Part shown: one piece after another, positions 6,999-16,800 of the stretch | Numbering within the stretch: position 1 is the stretch's first letter | How the letters are laid out: each line of letters starts with the position of its first letter | NCBI GenBank assembly: GCA_017443595.1 | Contig: JAFSYU010000034.1 | Location: 1 to 64,000 of the forward strand | Direction: 5' to 3' | Source of the DNA: Clostridia bacterium | GTDB taxonomy: Bacteria; Bacillota; Clostridia; Oscillospirales; CAG-272 | DNA: 64,000 bases | Position numbers and translations under genes: made by a program | Notes under the pieces: model-generated | The model's input: only the letters and a program-made list of their open reading frames with translations | What the model was told of the DNA's origin: nothing | Databases searched by the model: none

Positions 6999-9900
6999 TT
7001 ATCTGTATCCGGCGCGTTTTTTGCCGCAGATCGGGATGAATATCATTCCCATAAGAGCCGCGCAGGCGATAAGCGCCCAGCCGATCACCGGACTGTCGCC
7101 GGTCTTCGGCACTATCACTTCTTTCGGTTCAGCCGTGAATTCAGGCTCGTATCTCTTAATTTTTCCATCGGTCTTGCCGATATCCCAGCCCTTGAATTTA
7201 TACGTATTTCCTTCGTCTTCGGCTTTTGCCGGTGTCTTGTCCGTTATAGGCTCTTCTTCGCCTTCCGCGTACGTTTTTCTGTCAAGCTCCGAGCCGTCGC
7301 CGTCGTACCAGATCACCGTGTAAACGGCTTTTATCACAACCGTTACCGTCTCGCCGTCAAAGTCATCGTGGTTTTCGTCGCCTATATAACGCGTTTTGAT
7401 AACGTATACTCCGGCTTCTTTCGCGGTGGGTATCTCATCCGACCACGTCTCACCGCCGTCTGTGCTGTACCGGATCTTATATCCCTCGGGAACGTGCGCC
7501 GGCGCTTCGAGAAGAGGCTGATCCATTCCGTCTTCCGTCAGCTCTTTCGCTTTTGGCTTTTCCGTTTCCGTAAGTGTAACGGCCACGGTCGCTTTTACTT
7601 TTGTTACGGTAAGTTTTCCGCTTTCAAACACAACGTCGTAGTTGCCTTGCTCCGCTTCGCCGGACGGGGTTATGGCGTATTCGCCGACGTTTTCGCCCTC
7701 CGCGCGTGTAAGCGTGTATTTTATAACGTCTTCTTTATCTCCGTTTACGAGGCCGCTAACCGTCGCGGTGAATTCGGGATCGTCTTCGCCGTAAACTTTC
7801 GTCTTATCTTCCGCTTTTACGGTCGCTTTTGCTTTTGTTACGGTAATTTTTCCGCTTTCAAACACGACGTCGTAGTTGTCCTGCTCCGCGTCGCCTGACG
7901 GGATTATGGCGTATTCGCCGACGTTTTCGCCCTCCGCGCGTGTAAGCGTGTATTTGATAACGTCTTCTTTATCTCCGTTTACAAGGCCGCTTACCGCAGC
8001 GGTGAACGCCGGATCGTCTTCGCCGTAAACTTTCGTCTTATCTTCCGCTTTTACGGTCGCTTTTGCTTTTGTTACGGTAAGTTTTCCGCTTTCAAACACA
8101 ACGTCGTAGTTGCCCTGCGAAGCGACGCCGGACGGGGTTATGGCGTATTCGCCTTTGTTTTCTCCGGCGTCACGCGTTATTTCAAACGAGATCTTTTCTA
8201 TGTCTTTTTCATCAGCAAGTCCGGATACGGTAAACGTAAGTTCGGGATCTTTTTCTCCGTAGACCTTTGTCTTGTCGTCCGCTTTTATTGTGACTTTTGC
8301 CGCCGTGACCTGCAGCGTGCCGTTTACGTACGTTATATCGTAGCAGCCGGTCACGTCTTCGCCCGCGGCGTTTTCCATTTTCGCTTCACTTACGGTATTA
8401 TCGCCCGAGCCTTTATCCGTTTGCGATCCGGTCACCGTCACGGACGTGATCTTATCGCCCTCCGCCAAAGGCGTATTGGTATAAGAATCCTTTGTCAGCG
8501 CTTTGCCGTCGTATTCTTTCGCATCGCTGTCGGCTGTTATCGTAACCGCTTTCTTTGTTATTTCAAGCGTGCCGTTCTGATACGTGATATTGTAGCTTGA
8601 CGTTACGTCATCTCCGTCGCCGTTCACTATCTTAGCCTCGCCCGGTACGTTTTCGCTTGAACCGACTACGGTCTGACTGCCCGTCAGCGTCACGCTTTCT
8701 ATACTGTCGCCTTCGGCAAGAGCCGTATTCGTGTACGAATCCTTTGTAAGTTCTTTGCCGTCGTATACTTTCGCATCGCTGTCGGCTGTTATCGTAACAG
8801 CTTTCTTTGTTATTTCAAGCGTGCCGTTCTGATACGTGATATTGTAGCTTGACGTTACGTCCTCGCCGCTGCCGTTCACTATCTTTGCCGCGCTCGGTAC
8901 GTTTTCGCTTGAACCGACTACGGTCTGGCTGCCCGTCAGCGTCACGCTTTCTATACTGTCGGCTTCGGCAAGAGGCGTATTCGTGTACGAATTCTTTGTA
9001 AGCGCTTTGCCGTCGTATACTTTAGCGTCGCTGTCGGCTGTTATCGTAACCGCTTTCTTTGTTATTTCAAGCTTGCCGTTCTGATACGTGATATTGTAGC
9101 TTGACGTTACGTCCTCGCCGATGCCGTTCACTATCTTTGCGTTGCTTATAACGTTATCGCTTGATCCGCATACGGTTTGCGAGCCTTTGATATCAACGGA
9201 TTCAACGCTGTGTCCTTCCAGAAGTCCGCTTACGTCATATTCGTCTTTCGTCAACGGTGTGCCGTCGTATTCTTTTGAAGCACTTTTTGCCGTTATTGTC
9301 AGCGGCGTCACCGCAAGCACTTCAAGCGTGCCTTTTTCATACTTTATGTTGTAGTTGTCCGTAACGTCTTCACCGCCGGCCGTTTTTATTACGGCGTCTT
9401 TAGGCACGTTATCGCTTGTTCCTACCTGTGTCTGCGAGCCTTCTATAACAACGCTGTAAACGCTGTCTGTCGACAAAAGTCCTTCCGTCTTATACGTATT
9501 GACTGTAAGCGGCTTGCCGTCCTCATATTTTGTCGCGCTGCCGGCGGTTATGGTCACCTGCTTTTGATTTATGTTGAATATGCGGACGTAGGCGTTATGT
9601 GCGGTTTTATATGAAATGGCGGAAGTGTATTTGCCGGCGTTTTTCGCCTCGGTAACGGACACCCATTCGGCGTCTTTGTTCTTCTGGTAATAGTAGCTTA
9701 TGACGTAATCCGTGTTTTCCGTAAGCGTATTGCCGCCTACGCTGATCTCGGTCGGTTTCATGGTCTGATCCTGACCGTTATACGTCACGTCGTTTGAGCC
9801 GGTCCAGGTGATATTCACCACAGCCTTTGCGGGCCAGTATGCGTCGGTTATGCCGTTCGCTTCTATCTGCGTGCACCCGTCGTCAACTTCTGTCGGGAAT

Positions 9901-12900
9901 TCGACTCTTTTATCATCTTTTTCAAAATCAAAGCCTTTAAGATGCGGATAATAGAAATAATAATTGCCGTCATCTCCGCCGTCTTGCTTGACTAGCCACA
10001 CCGAGCTGTTGCTCATTATCATCATATTATCCGAGAGCGCCTGCGAACCGGTCATCTCTGTTGTGGTCCGTCTTTCTACGTTTTTTACGTCTGATTGAGA
10101 CTCTTTTCCCAAAATGGATGCGGCACTGCAGGTTTTTTTATCATAATAGCAGTTTCGTATTTCCCCACCCTCGGTTAATCCTATAATTCCGCCGACTATT
10201 GAAGTACCTGTAACGTCTCCGGTGCTGTAACAGTCCGTAACCGTGCCGTAGTAATTATTTCCGATAACTCCGCCGACTCTGTTTACGCCATCGATTCTTG
10301 CCGTGTTGTAACAGCTTTTTACAGTTGCGTTTTTTTGATTAATACCGGCAACGCCGCCGATATCATAACTATGTAAAAGCCCTTCGACCTCTCCCGTGTT
10401 ATAGCAGTTTTTCACGGCTTTTTTATTCCAACCGACAATTCCGCCTAAACCACTGGTACCTCCGACTTTTCCGGTGTTATAACAGTATTGTACCGTGAGA
10501 TCGTTGCATCCGGCAATACCGCCTGCATTTTCTCCGCTTATATCGCCCGAATTGAAACAGTTTTCTATTACGGCAGTGTCAGCAGAACCGTTGGTTTCCC
10601 CCGCAATTCCTCCGACGCCGCCGTTGCTTTCCACGTCACCTGAATTATAACAGTTTTTGATCGCACCGCCTTCAAAATCACCTGCTATACCGCCGGCTTT
10701 ATCCGCTTCTTTGCTGATTATTTTTGCCGTATTGCAGCATTTGATTATTTTACTGTTTTCTCCGCCGACCATAATTCCGACGATACCGCCGATCATACCG
10801 CCTGTGCCCGTAACACTTGCTGAATTTTGACAGTTTGTTATTTTCCCTTGCAAATATCCGGCTATACCGCCGACCGAAAAACTGCCTTTAACGGCTTCGG
10901 CGTTGATACAATCGGTAATCTCACCTCTGCCGTTCCCGACGATACCGCCGATCGCACTGCTTGTACCCGTAACACTTGCTGAATTTTGACAGTTTGTTAT
11001 TTTCCCTTGCAAATATCCGGCTATACCGCCGGTAGTATCGCCGCCGCTTACGGCGGTGCAGTTGTCGCAGGTATCTATATTTCCTTCAACTTCTCCCGCA
11101 ATGCCGCCGATATCGACGTCTCCGCTTACTTCAGCATTATTACTGCAATTTTTTATTGTCCCTTTGATGTATCCTGCAATACCTCCGACTTTTCTTTTGC
11201 CTGTTATCTTTTTGTCGCCTTCAGTATAACAGTCTGTTACGGTGCTTGTTGTATACCCGCAGATCCCGCCGACGCTATTATTACCGTTAACTTCGCCCTC
11301 GTTACGGCAATTTTTGACTTTCTCTTCACAAAATCCGACGATCCCGCCTGTAGGTTCTATACCGAGTTTTCCTGTATATGATACGGAACCCTTGTTTATG
11401 CACTGTTCTATAACTTTGGAGGAATATCCGGCTATACCGCCGACGCCGCGTTTTTTTCCGCATACGTCTCCTTCATTACGGCATTTTTCCAGACTACCTC
11501 TGTTATTACCCACTATACCGCCGGTATATCCTTCGTCGTTATATACGCTTCCTTTGTTATAACAGTTTGTTACGGCTGTAATTTGCGTGAACCCGACAAT
11601 TCCGCCGGTGTTATTGTGTCCGGTCACGGGACCTTCGTTTGTGCATCCGTCAATCGTGCCGCCTTGCATCGAAAGACCGACTATTCCGCCCGTATTTTCT
11701 GCTTTGCTTTCCACGGCTCCGCTGTTGCGGCAGTTTTGTATTAGATTTATATTACTGCTCTGTCCTATGATCCCGCCCGCGTTTGATCCTGATGAATAGA
11801 TTTTTCCTTCATTATAACAGTCTGTAACCGTAAATTCGGAACTAAGGCTTTCACCTATGATCCCGCCAGCACGTTCGGTCGCCGTTATATCACTCGTATT
11901 ATAGCAATTCTGTACTTTACCGCCGAAACTCTTTGCTGCTATACCGCCCGCACGGCTGCCTGTTATACTTCCGCCCACTAAACCGACGTTTCTTACAGTG
12001 CCGTATAATTCATCTGCAAAGCCGGCGTTTGAAGTGTAACTGTCCGGAGTTGAAAGACCTTTTATTACATATCCGTCGCCGTCAAATACGCCTCTTAACA
12101 CAGTCGGTTTCCAGTCTTTTACGTAATTTCCGCTTGAGTCGGTACATTCTATATCGCATAAAAGCACGCCGTTTATTTGAGAAGAAGCATGATCGCCAAA
12201 ATACTTAAGCTCCTCGTAATTGCTTATCTTATATACGCCGTCATTTATGATTTTTGCGCGCCAGTCCGCCGTGTTTACTTCATCCGCTTCAAGCGGGTCG
12301 CCGTTTTCGTCAAAATTAAAGCCTTTTATATGAGGATAATATGAATACATATCATCCGCTGCTCTGAAAAGCCATTCATCCTCTGAAAAGCCAACCATAT
12401 TCTGTGCAGCGGTGCTGCTGGTCATCTGTGCTGTTTTAAGAGCTTTTGTACCGCTGCTGTCGCCGTCGCCTACTCCCGTATCGGCAGTGCAGGTGTCGGA
12501 ATTGTAAAAGCATGACTTTATCTGCACTGAACCTTCTATACCTCCTGCGATCCCGCCGGCTTCGAGATCTGAATCATTGACGTCTCCCGTATTATAACAT
12601 TGTTCGATTATGCCGCCCGATGCGCTGACACGTCCCGCTATTCCGCCGGCACGGCTTTTTGCTCTGATTTCACCCGTGTTATAGCAGTTTAAAATTTTAC
12701 AGCCGGGATAAGAAGCGGTGGATCCCACTATACCGCCGGCTTCTTCTTTTATTACCGTTATATTACCCGTATTGTAACAGAAGCATATTTCACCGTTGTT
12801 TGTTCCGGCAATACCGCCGGCTGTGTTATCTGTGGTTGCGACGTCGCCTCTGTTATCGGAATATTCGATCTTACCTTCATTATCCCCTGCAATACCGCCG

Positions 12901-13754
12901 ACTAGATAGGATGTACCGCTCACTTTACCTTTGTTTTCACATCTGTTTATTTCTCCGACGTTTGTTCCGACAATACCGCCTATTTCAGTTCTGCCGTATA
13001 TTTCTGCCGTGTTTTTACAGCCTGATACGGTACTGCTGTCATTATTTCCGGCAATACCGCCGACATGATTGACACCGGATCCGCCAACTTCTCCGCTGTT
13101 TTTGCAATCGTTTATGCTGCTGTCACCGTCGCTTGCACCCGTTATTCCGCCAAAGCTGGAGGGAATTTCTCCGCTCTTATCGGATAACTTTATATCCGCG
13201 GTGTTATTGCAGTTTTCTATTACGGTACCCGCGGATGATCCAACGATACCGCCGACATTTTTTCTTCCTTCTATAACGGCGTTGTTGTTACAGTTTTTTA
13301 TGCTGCCGTTTTCAATATGACCGACTATACCGCCGACCGCAATATTGCCTTTTACGCTGCCGCTTGCTATCGTCAGATCATTGACCTTTCCGCCGTCAAT
13401 ATATCCGAAAAGACCGATGAAATCGCTGTCTTTTTCAATGTTAAGATTGTATATTTTATGACCGCAGCCGTCAAAGTTTCCATTATATTCCGTATTTGAT
13501 TTTCCTATCGGGGCCCAGCTTGATACGGACGACAGATCGATATCCGCCGTCAGCTTTGCGCAAGCGCCGACCTCAAGATCGACGTTTACCTTGTTGGCAA
13601 ACGCCAAAAGCTCCTCCGGCGAGGAAATATAATAATATCCGTCGTCATGCGGGTCGATGACCACGTCAGCGTCCGCCGTAACGGACGCAAACGGCATCAT
13701 GGCTATGACTATGACGACAGCCATTATCTGTTTGAAAGTTACTTTGTTTTTCAT
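6999..13754 (-). CDS. Giant wall-anchored GLUG/MBG repeat surface protein
   Basis: A 2251-residue secreted protein. A signal peptide covers about residues 1-30. Two GLUG-repeat blocks follow (about 35-475 with some ten GGIxG units, and 490-1265 with some twenty-two), each closed by a YPHxKGF motif. Then come an Ig-like MBG domain with VTYNGQDQTMKP near 1331, about five MBG/YDG units (1394-1818; unit core VTITADSDAKxYDGK) and three KVYGExDPE units (about 1820-2058). The C-terminus carries VPKTGDSP near 2218, a hydrophobic helix and basic residues, which is a sortase anchor of the LPxTG type. Family knowledge suggests an adhesin. The ATG has a GGAGG RBS, and a consensus promoter lies about 70-100 bp upstream. 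Nearly identical DNA units suggest unit gain and loss. Confidence 0.92.
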   Translation of the reverse strand: MKNKVTFKQIMAVVIVIAMMPFASVTADADVVIDPHDDGYYYISSPEELLAFANKVNVDLEVGACAKLTADIDLSSVSSWAPIGKSNTEYNGNFDGCGHKIYNLNIEKDSDFIGLFGYIDGGKVNDLTIASGSVKGNIAVGGIVGHIENGSIKNCNNNAVIEGRKNVGGIVGSSAGTVIENCNNTADIKLSDKSGEIPSSFGGITGASDGDSSINDCKNSGEVGGSGVNHVGGIAGNNDSSTVSGCKNTAEIYGRTEIGGIVGTNVGEINRCENKGKVSGTSYLVGGIAGDNEGKIEYSDNRGDVATTDNTAGGIAGTNNGEICFCYNTGNITVIKEEAGGIVGSTASYPGCKILNCYNTGEIRAKSRAGGIAGRVSASGGIIEQCYNTGDVNDSDLEAGGIAGGIEGSVQIKSCFYNSDTCTADTGVGDGDSSGTKALKTAQMTSSTAAQNMVGFSEDEWLFRAADDMYSYYPHIKGFNFDENGDPLEADEVNTADWRAKIINDGVYKISNYEELKYFGDHASSQINGVLLCDIECTDSSGNYVKDWKPTVLRGVFDGDGYVIKGLSTPDSYTSNAGFADELYGTVRNVGLVGGSITGSRAGGIAAKSFGGKVQNCYNTSDITATERAGGIIGESLSSEFTVTDCYNEGKIYSSGSNAGGIIGQSSNINLIQNCRNSGAVESKAENTGGIVGLSMQGGTIDGCTNEGPVTGHNNTGGIVGFTQITAVTNCYNKGSVYNDEGYTGGIVGNNRGSLEKCRNEGDVCGKKRGVGGIAGYSSKVIEQCINKGSVSYTGKLGIEPTGGIVGFCEEKVKNCRNEGEVNGNNSVGGICGYTTSTVTDCYTEGDKKITGKRKVGGIAGYIKGTIKNCSNNAEVSGDVDIGGIAGEVEGNIDTCDNCTAVSGGDTTGGIAGYLQGKITNCQNSASVTGTSSAIGGIVGNGRGEITDCINAEAVKGSFSVGGIAGYLQGKITNCQNSASVTGTGGMIGGIVGIMVGGENSKIIKCCNTAKIISKEADKAGGIAGDFEGGAIKNCYNSGDVESNGGVGGIAGETNGSADTAVIENCFNSGDISGENAGGIAGCNDLTVQYCYNTGKVGGTSGLGGIVGWNKKAVKNCYNTGEVEGLLHSYDIGGVAGINQKNATVKSCYNTARIDGVNRVGGVIGNNYYGTVTDCYSTGDVTGTSIVGGIIGLTEGGEIRNCYYDKKTCSAASILGKESQSDVKNVERRTTTEMTGSQALSDNMMIMSNSSVWLVKQDGGDDGNYYFYYPHLKGFDFEKDDKRVEFPTEVDDGCTQIEANGITDAYWPAKAVVNITWTGSNDVTYNGQDQTMKPTEISVGGNTLTENTDYVISYYYQKNKDAEWVSVTEAKNAGKYTSAISYKTAHNAYVRIFNINQKQVTITAGSATKYEDGKPLTVNTYKTEGLLSTDSVYSVVIEGSQTQVGTSDNVPKDAVIKTAGGEDVTDNYNIKYEKGTLEVLAVTPLTITAKSASKEYDGTPLTKDEYDVSGLLEGHSVESVDIKGSQTVCGSSDNVISNAKIVNGIGEDVTSSYNITYQNGKLEITKKAVTITADSDAKVYDGKALTKNSYTNTPLAEADSIESVTLTGSQTVVGSSENVPSAAKIVNGSGEDVTSSYNITYQNGTLEITKKAVTITADSDAKVYDGKELTKDSYTNTALAEGDSIESVTLTGSQTVVGSSENVPGEAKIVNGDGDDVTSSYNITYQNGTLEITKKAVTITADSDAKEYDGKALTKDSYTNTPLAEGDKITSVTVTGSQTDKGSGDNTVSEAKMENAAGEDVTGCYDITYVNGTLQVTAAKVTIKADDKTKVYGEKDPELTFTVSGLADEKDIEKISFEITRDAGENKGEYAITPSGVASQGNYDVVFESGKLTVTKAKATVKAEDKTKVYGEDDPAFTAAVSGLVNGDKEDVIKYTLTRAEGENVGEYAIIPSGDAEQDNYDVVFESGKITVTKAKATVKAEDKTKVYGEDDPEFTATVSGLVNGDKEDVIKYTLTRAEGENVGEYAITPSGEAEQGNYDVVFESGKLTVTKVKATVAVTLTETEKPKAKELTEDGMDQPLLEAPAHVPEGYKIRYSTDGGETWSDEIPTAKEAGVYVIKTRYIGDENHDDFDGETVTVVIKAVYTVIWYDGDGSELDRKTYAEGEEEPITDKTPAKAEDEGNTYKFKGWDIGKTDGKIKRYEPEFTAEPKEVIVPKTGDSPVIGWALIACAALMGMIFIPICGKKRAGYR
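10807..11031 (-). repeat. Pair of identical 66-bp direct repeats inside the GLUG gene
   Basis: Bases 10807-10872 and 10966-11031 are identical by eye over 66 bp and are offset by 159 bp, exactly 53 codons. They encode two copies of GGIAGYLQGKITNCQNSASV. The in-frame spacing means recombination between them adds or removes two GLUG units without a frameshift. Confidence 0.85.
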
Positions 13755-13770
13755 ATCTGTCCTCCGTTAA

Positions 13771-13798
13771 AAACTCTAAACTCTAAACTCTAAACTCT
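13771..13798. repeat. Tandem repeat of AAACTCT, four copies
   Basis: Four perfect copies of a 7-bp unit lie directly upstream of the giant gene's ribosome site, within its 5' leader. On the mRNA strand the unit reads AGAGTTT. Confidence 0.9.
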
Positions 13799-13824
13799 TA
13801 ACTTAAAGAATCTTATATTTAATA

Positions 13825-13853
13825 ATTATAATTGATTTTTATGAATAAATCAA
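13825..13853 (-). promoter_or_regulatory. Promoter of the GLUG/MBG surface protein gene
   Basis: On the minus strand, TTGATT (13853-13848), 17 bp spacer, TATAAT (13830-13825). The 5' leader of about 65 nt contains the AAACTCT tandem repeat. Confidence 0.75.
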
Positions 13854-13898
13854 GATAACTGCATAATTATTCATTGCAATATACAACACTTTTATTCC

Positions 13899-13924
13899 GG
13901 GTCACCGAGGGCGCCGACCCCTGC
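13899..13924 (-). repeat. REP-like palindrome
   Basis: Minus-strand head GCAGGGG followed by an imperfect palindrome GTCGGCGCC / GGTGACCC. It is related to the element at 19648-19672. It lies just downstream of the exchanger gene. Confidence 0.5.
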
Positions 13925-13936
13925 AGTCACCGATCC

Positions 13937-15181
13937 TCAACTTCCGAAAATAAGTATCAAGACCTCTGACACAATAACTACCATAACCAGCGCGACCGGA
14001 TATGCCGCGGCGTACGCGGAGGCAACGTCCTCCGTTCCGGCGGTATTTATAAGCGCGCCGAGCGCCGGCGTGGAAGTCCTGCCGCCGGATATTGCGCCTA
14101 AGCTGTCAAGCAGCTTCATTTTTAGCACGTATTTTGCAAAAATGAATCCTGTTATAAGCGGGATGATAGTCAATATCATTCCGTAAACGAAATAGATCCA
14201 GTTGAAATACTTGACGAAGTTTGCGCCTCCGGCAACGCCCGCGCCGATAAGAAACAGCATGAGCCCGAGCTCGCGCAGGACCTTGAGCGTCCTGTCGCTC
14301 GGCACGATAGAAACCTTTCCGATGTGTCCGAAGTGTCCCAGTAAAAGCGAAACGAGCAAACAGCCGCCCGTTATGGTGAGCGAGAAATTCCGCACCTTGA
14401 ACGAGCCTATGATCATTCCGAGCACGGCGGCGGCGCAGAACGGCAGAAAGCTGAATCCGTCAAGCTGTACGTAGTTTTTTTTCTTCGTATCGTCCGTCTT
14501 TTTGAAGGCGATATCCGCCGCTAAAATCGCGCGTTCTTTTTCCATATCGGCTTTCAGTATTTTCGGTATTATCTGTATGAAAAGCACTATTCCGATAATG
14601 CCGAAAAGATACGCTATCCCGTGGCCTACCGTTACAAGATCCTCCAGCTGCGGCGAGATGCCCGTGACCGTCGCTTTTGCGGCGGAAAACGCCGGCGTGC
14701 TTGTCAGAGCTCCGGAAAGGATGCCCACAAGCATGGCGGTAAATTCTTTACTGTCAAGCGTACTGAAATTCTTTCCTATAAGTATACATACGGCGCATAC
14801 CGTACCGCCTGTTAAAACAAGCACAAGCGACAGTATGACGTAAGATTTGAAATGCTTTTTCAGATTGTGGAAAAATCCCGGTCCCGCTATAAAGCCGACC
14901 GCGGTCACAAACATTATAAGCCCTATGTTTTCTATCGTTTTCAGTCCGTTTGACACATATGTCAAACTTACCTCGCCCGATTTTACCGAAAGCTCCGCGG
15001 CAAGCGTGTTGAAAAAGAAACAGCCGTATAAAAGCGCGATTATAAACACGCCCGCCGTTCCGAGCGAAACGCCTTTTATCTTTATCCGTCCGAGGCCGTA
15101 TCCCGCCGCGGCTATTACAAAAACGGAGAATATCAGAAACGTGACGCCTTTGACCGACAGCGCTCCTCCGAACAAACTCAT
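13937..15181 (-). CDS. AAE-family (YidE/AspT-like) exchanger, last gene of the Hdr-Flx operon
   Basis: A protein of about 414 residues with ten or more hydrophobic helices and an internal duplication. The repeated signature is GALTSTPAFSAAKA in the first half and SGGRTSTPALGAL in the second, as in aspartate:alanine exchanger and YidE permeases. The central TrkA_C regulatory domains common in that family are missing, so this is a short, membrane-only form. ATG 15181 lies 2 bp after the fumarate reductase stop; a GTG at 15187 overlapping that stop is the alternative. Because it is the last gene of an operon with a fumarate reductase, I infer it exchanges a C4-dicarboxylate or aspartate for the product. 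The substrate is not visible from the sequence. Confidence 0.8.
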   Translation of the reverse strand: MSLFGGALSVKGVTFLIFSVFVIAAAGYGLGRIKIKGVSLGTAGVFIIALLYGCFFFNTLAAELSVKSGEVSLTYVSNGLKTIENIGLIMFVTAVGFIAGPGFFHNLKKHFKSYVILSLVLVLTGGTVCAVCILIGKNFSTLDSKEFTAMLVGILSGALTSTPAFSAAKATVTGISPQLEDLVTVGHGIAYLFGIIGIVLFIQIIPKILKADMEKERAILAADIAFKKTDDTKKKNYVQLDGFSFLPFCAAAVLGMIIGSFKVRNFSLTITGGCLLVSLLLGHFGHIGKVSIVPSDRTLKVLRELGLMLFLIGAGVAGGANFVKYFNWIYFVYGMILTIIPLITGFIFAKYVLKMKLLDSLGAISGGRTSTPALGALINTAGTEDVASAYAAAYPVALVMVVIVSEVLILIFGS

Positions 15182-15183
15182 GA

Positions 15184-16788
15184 TCACAGAACCTTTACCT
15201 TTCTTGTATAATCGGGCAGTAGTTTGGGAGACACAAGCTCCGTTTTTATACCCGCGGAATCAAGTTCTTTTTCATATGCGGCAACGTGATCGAGCGTCAG
15301 TTTACCGGTTTTAACGGTCCTGCTCTTCTCCGCCGCGTTTCTGCCCGCGCTCCTGCCGAATACTATAATATCAAGCAGCGAATTTCCCATTAAACGGTTC
15401 TTTCCGTGTATGCCGCCCACTACCTCGCCCGCGGCGTAAAGATTTTCTACCGCGGTCATGCAGTCCGCGGCTATGTCAAGACCGCCGTTCTGATAGTGCA
15501 GAGTCGGGTAAACGAGTATCGGCTCTACCCTTATATCTATGCCGTATTTACTAAACATCCTCATCATTGCGGGGATCCGCTTCTCTATCGTTCCCGCGCC
15601 GTTTATTTTTTCTATCATAGGAGTATCGAGCCATACGCCATAGCCGTTTCCGGTATCAACGCCGTTATTGCGCTCTCCGCATTCGCGTATGATAGACGCC
15701 GCGCAGACGTCGCGCGTTTCAAGCGGATGGACGAAAACCTCGCCTTTCGCGTTGACTAATTTCGCACCGAGCGAACGCACTTTTTCGGTCACGAGAGCGC
15801 CGTATATCTGCTCAGGGTATGCCGCGCCCGTCGGGTGATACTGAAGCGTATCGGCGTATAACAGCTTAGCTCCGGCTCTGTATCCGAGAACGAGCCCGTC
15901 CGCCGTCGCGCCGTAATGGTTTGACGTGGGAAATCCCTGATAGTGCATACGTCCCGCGCCGCCCGTTGCGAGTATAACGGTCTTTGCGCGTGCGACAAGA
16001 AGCTCCTTCGTCTCCATATTGAGCAGCACCGCGCCCGCCGCCGCTCCGTTTTCATCAAGTATAAGCTCTATTGCGGAAGTAAAGTCTACCACGGTTATGC
16101 CGCGGTTGTAAACCTCGTCGCGCAGAGTCCTCATTATCTCCGCGCCGGAATAGTCCTTCGCCGCGTGCATACGCTTGCGAGAAGTTCCGCCGCCGTGCGT
16201 CGTGATCATCGTGCCGTCCGGCGCTTTGTCAAATTCAACGCCTAAATCGGACAGCCATTTTATCGCCTCCGGCGCCTCGCATACTAATTTTGATAAAAGC
16301 TCGCGCTTCGCGGCAAAATGACCGCCGCCGTAAGCGTCTATAAAATGTATCGCGGGTGAATCGTTCGGCTTATCCGCCGCCTGTATGCCGCCTTCCGCCA
16401 TCATCGTGTTGGCGTCACCCATGCGCAGCTTCGTCACGACAAGTACGCTCGCGCCGGCTTCGTCAGCTTCTATCGCCGCGGACGCGCCCGCGCCGCCGCC
16501 GCCGATTATCAGCACGTCAACGTCGTAATCGGGGTCGTCAAGATCTATGTTTTTGCCTGCTGTCCGGCTGTGCGCGCAAAGCATACCGCACAGCTCCGTC
16601 GGTACTTTTTCACCTTTGTTTTTGCCTGTTTTCAGCTCTGCAAATTTATCTTCTCTGTGATCGGGATGATATTTTTTTAGTATGTCCTCTTTCTGCTCCG
16701 CGCTCATCCTCTGTGGCTCGTACGCGGCGTTCTGCTCCCTGCTTTTTGTAACGAGCTGCAGCGAGGCTTTGAATTTTTCCGAATACAT
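15184..16788 (-). CDS. Soluble fumarate reductase flavoprotein subunit (TfrA/FrdA-like)
   Basis: A 534-residue FAD protein of the fumarate reductase/succinate dehydrogenase family. After a 90-residue N-terminal extension comes the FAD site DVLIIGGGGAGASAA. Active-site motifs include THGGGTSRKRMH, QYHPTGA, TRDVCAASI and HYQNGG. At the position of the covalent-flavin histidine (E. coli FrdA SHTVAAEGG) this protein has N127 in ANTMMAEGG, so FAD should be non-covalent, as in archaeal thiol:fumarate reductase and L-aspartate oxidase. There is no membrane segment and no anchor subunit nearby. RBS GGAGG precedes the ATG. It lies 12 bp after its FeS partner. Aspartate oxidase is the main alternative, but the FeS partner and operon argue for fumarate reduction. 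Confidence 0.85.
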   Translation of the reverse strand: MYSEKFKASLQLVTKSREQNAAYEPQRMSAEQKEDILKKYHPDHREDKFAELKTGKNKGEKVPTELCGMLCAHSRTAGKNIDLDDPDYDVDVLIIGGGGAGASAAIEADEAGASVLVVTKLRMGDANTMMAEGGIQAADKPNDSPAIHFIDAYGGGHFAAKRELLSKLVCEAPEAIKWLSDLGVEFDKAPDGTMITTHGGGTSRKRMHAAKDYSGAEIMRTLRDEVYNRGITVVDFTSAIELILDENGAAAGAVLLNMETKELLVARAKTVILATGGAGRMHYQGFPTSNHYGATADGLVLGYRAGAKLLYADTLQYHPTGAAYPEQIYGALVTEKVRSLGAKLVNAKGEVFVHPLETRDVCAASIIRECGERNNGVDTGNGYGVWLDTPMIEKINGAGTIEKRIPAMMRMFSKYGIDIRVEPILVYPTLHYQNGGLDIAADCMTAVENLYAAGEVVGGIHGKNRLMGNSLLDIIVFGRSAGRNAAEKSRTVKTGKLTLDHVAAYEKELDSAGIKTELVSPKLLPDYTRKVKVL

Positions 16789-16800
16789 ATTAAAGCCTCC

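Noticed and set aside
6951-7898. Long plus-strand frame of 315 residues antisense to the GLUG/MBG gene
   Set aside because: Shadow of the repetitive minus-strand gene: Phe/Arg/Tyr-rich composition, no family similarity and no RBS.
10986-13499. Several plus-strand frames opposite the GLUG repeats
   Set aside because: They repeat the period of the GLUG units in another frame and have no starts with ribosome sites.
15184-16788. L-aspartate oxidase (NadB) as the name of the flavoprotein
   Set aside because: The missing flavin-link histidine is also seen in NadB, but the adjacent FeS subunit, the long N-terminal extension and the operon context fit a soluble fumarate reductase better; no nadA or nadC is nearby.
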